A stretch of 39,726 nucleotides of DNA, taken from the NCBI GenBank assembly GCA_002839765.1, contig PGYR01000025.1, positions 1 to 39,726 on the forward strand, given 5' to 3'. The position numbers and the translations under genes were made by a program. Source of the DNA: Ignavibacteriae bacterium HGW-Ignavibacteriae-4 (GTDB taxonomy: Bacteria > Bacteroidota > Ignavibacteria > Kapaibacteriales > UBA2268). Shown here piece by piece: positions 39,407 through 39,726 of the stretch. The notes beneath the pieces are model-generated. The model was not told the origin of the DNA, ran no database searches, and saw only the letters and a program-made list of their open reading frames with translations. The first letter of the stretch is position 1; each line of letters starts with the position of its first letter.

Positions 39407-39726
39407 TACATATTTGGAAGAAAACGAAGATTACAAAGGACCGAAAGGGAAATTTTGGAAATTTTGGTCTTTGATGGGGATAATACTGTTTGGTTTTGTG
39501 ATGGTTGTTGTACGATTGTTTTCAGTTCAGATACTAGATAATGAGAAATATACGGCTATTGCTAAAAGGCAACATGAATCTAAAATAGACCTACGTGCAG
39601 ACCGAGGTAATATATATGATAGAAATGGGAATCTAGTAGCCACAACTTTCAAGACAATTTCAATTGCGGTTGACCCAACACTGCTTATAAATGTAAATAA
39701 ATTATGCGATGCACTCTCCAAAGATT
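39390..39726 (+). CDS. ftsI: Septal penicillin-binding protein FtsI (3' end outside window)
   Basis: The first 112 codons are visible. ATG at 39390 with AGAGGA just upstream. A cytoplasmic start (MKTKINTYLEENEDYKG) precedes one transmembrane helix (FWSLMGIILFGFVMVVVRLF), then SVQILDNEKYTAIAKRQH and the PBP dimerisation-domain motif RADRGNIYDRNGNLVA. FtsI cross-links septal peptidoglycan. The transpeptidase part lies beyond the window. It overlaps ftsL by 17 bp, the normal order in the division/cell-wall cluster. Confidence 0.92.
   Translation, partial: MKTKINTYLEENEDYKGPKGKFWKFWSLMGIILFGFVMVVVRLFSVQILDNEKYTAIAKRQHESKIDLRADRGNIYDRNGNLVATTFKTISIAVDPTLLINVNKLCDALSKD

Overview
The window looks like chromosomal DNA from a low-GC member of the Bacteroidota/FCB group. 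The evidence is: type IX secretion (T9SS) C-terminal sorting domains on several secreted proteins; a FlgD-like C-terminal Ig domain; a long (~630 aa) amidophosphoribosyltransferase; the tRNA-Gln/prs/rplY/pth neighbourhood; and promoter candidates matching the Bacteroidota form TTTG-N19..21-TAnnTTTG. The exact lineage cannot be fixed by reading alone. An FCB lineage outside the classical Bacteroidia (Kapabacteria/Ignavibacteria-like) is a low-confidence guess.

Layout. 1-2770: two tandem T9SS-secreted Ig-like paralogs. 2871-5993: a small lipoprotein gene convergent with a tightly packed minus-strand unit, purF-like -> yraN -> outer-membrane barrel protein. 6123-6947: TauE/SafE exporter. 7195-18197: an 11-kb all-plus accessory stretch of short genes. 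It holds a membrane protein + XRE regulator + HMA-like protein unit, an MDR oxidoreductase, two YCII/DGPF proteins, a membrane protein + winged-helix regulator unit with a palindromic operator, a GT-C-like membrane protein set between 32-bp direct repeats, a bacterial PH protein, a TMEM175-like channel, DUF1801, VOC, EF-hand-like and nitrilase-superfamily proteins, and an SMR transporter. 18407-22426: aldehyde dehydrogenase and an MBOAT/SGNH O-acylation pair. 22423-23082: SdpI-like and CsbD proteins. 23305-27292: purH, pth, rplY (Ctc form), prs and tRNA-Gln(TTG). 27589-33069: YeiH-type transporter, APC permease, rplI, rpsF and an S1-domain protein. 33203-34162: FlgD-Ig protein and a frameshifted lipoprotein remnant. 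34422-37193: a four-gene minus-strand operon of exported proteins (Cys-rich protein, thioredoxin-fold protein, T9SS-CTD protein, unknown secreted protein), bounded on both sides by near-identical terminator hairpins. 37429-end: rho, then divergently ftsL and the start of ftsI.

How the genes work together. The housekeeping genes cover purine synthesis (purF, purH, prs supplying PRPP), translation (tRNA-Gln, L25, Pth, L9, S6, S1-like), transcription termination (Rho) and septation (FtsL/FtsI). The most unusual parts are the terminator-bounded operon 34422-37193, where a secreted six-cysteine protein overlaps a CGPC thioredoxin-fold partner and its ribosome binding site sits in a hairpin, and the self-regulated-looking membrane-protein/winged-helix module at 10010-10931. 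No CRISPR array, phage, transposase or rRNA was seen.
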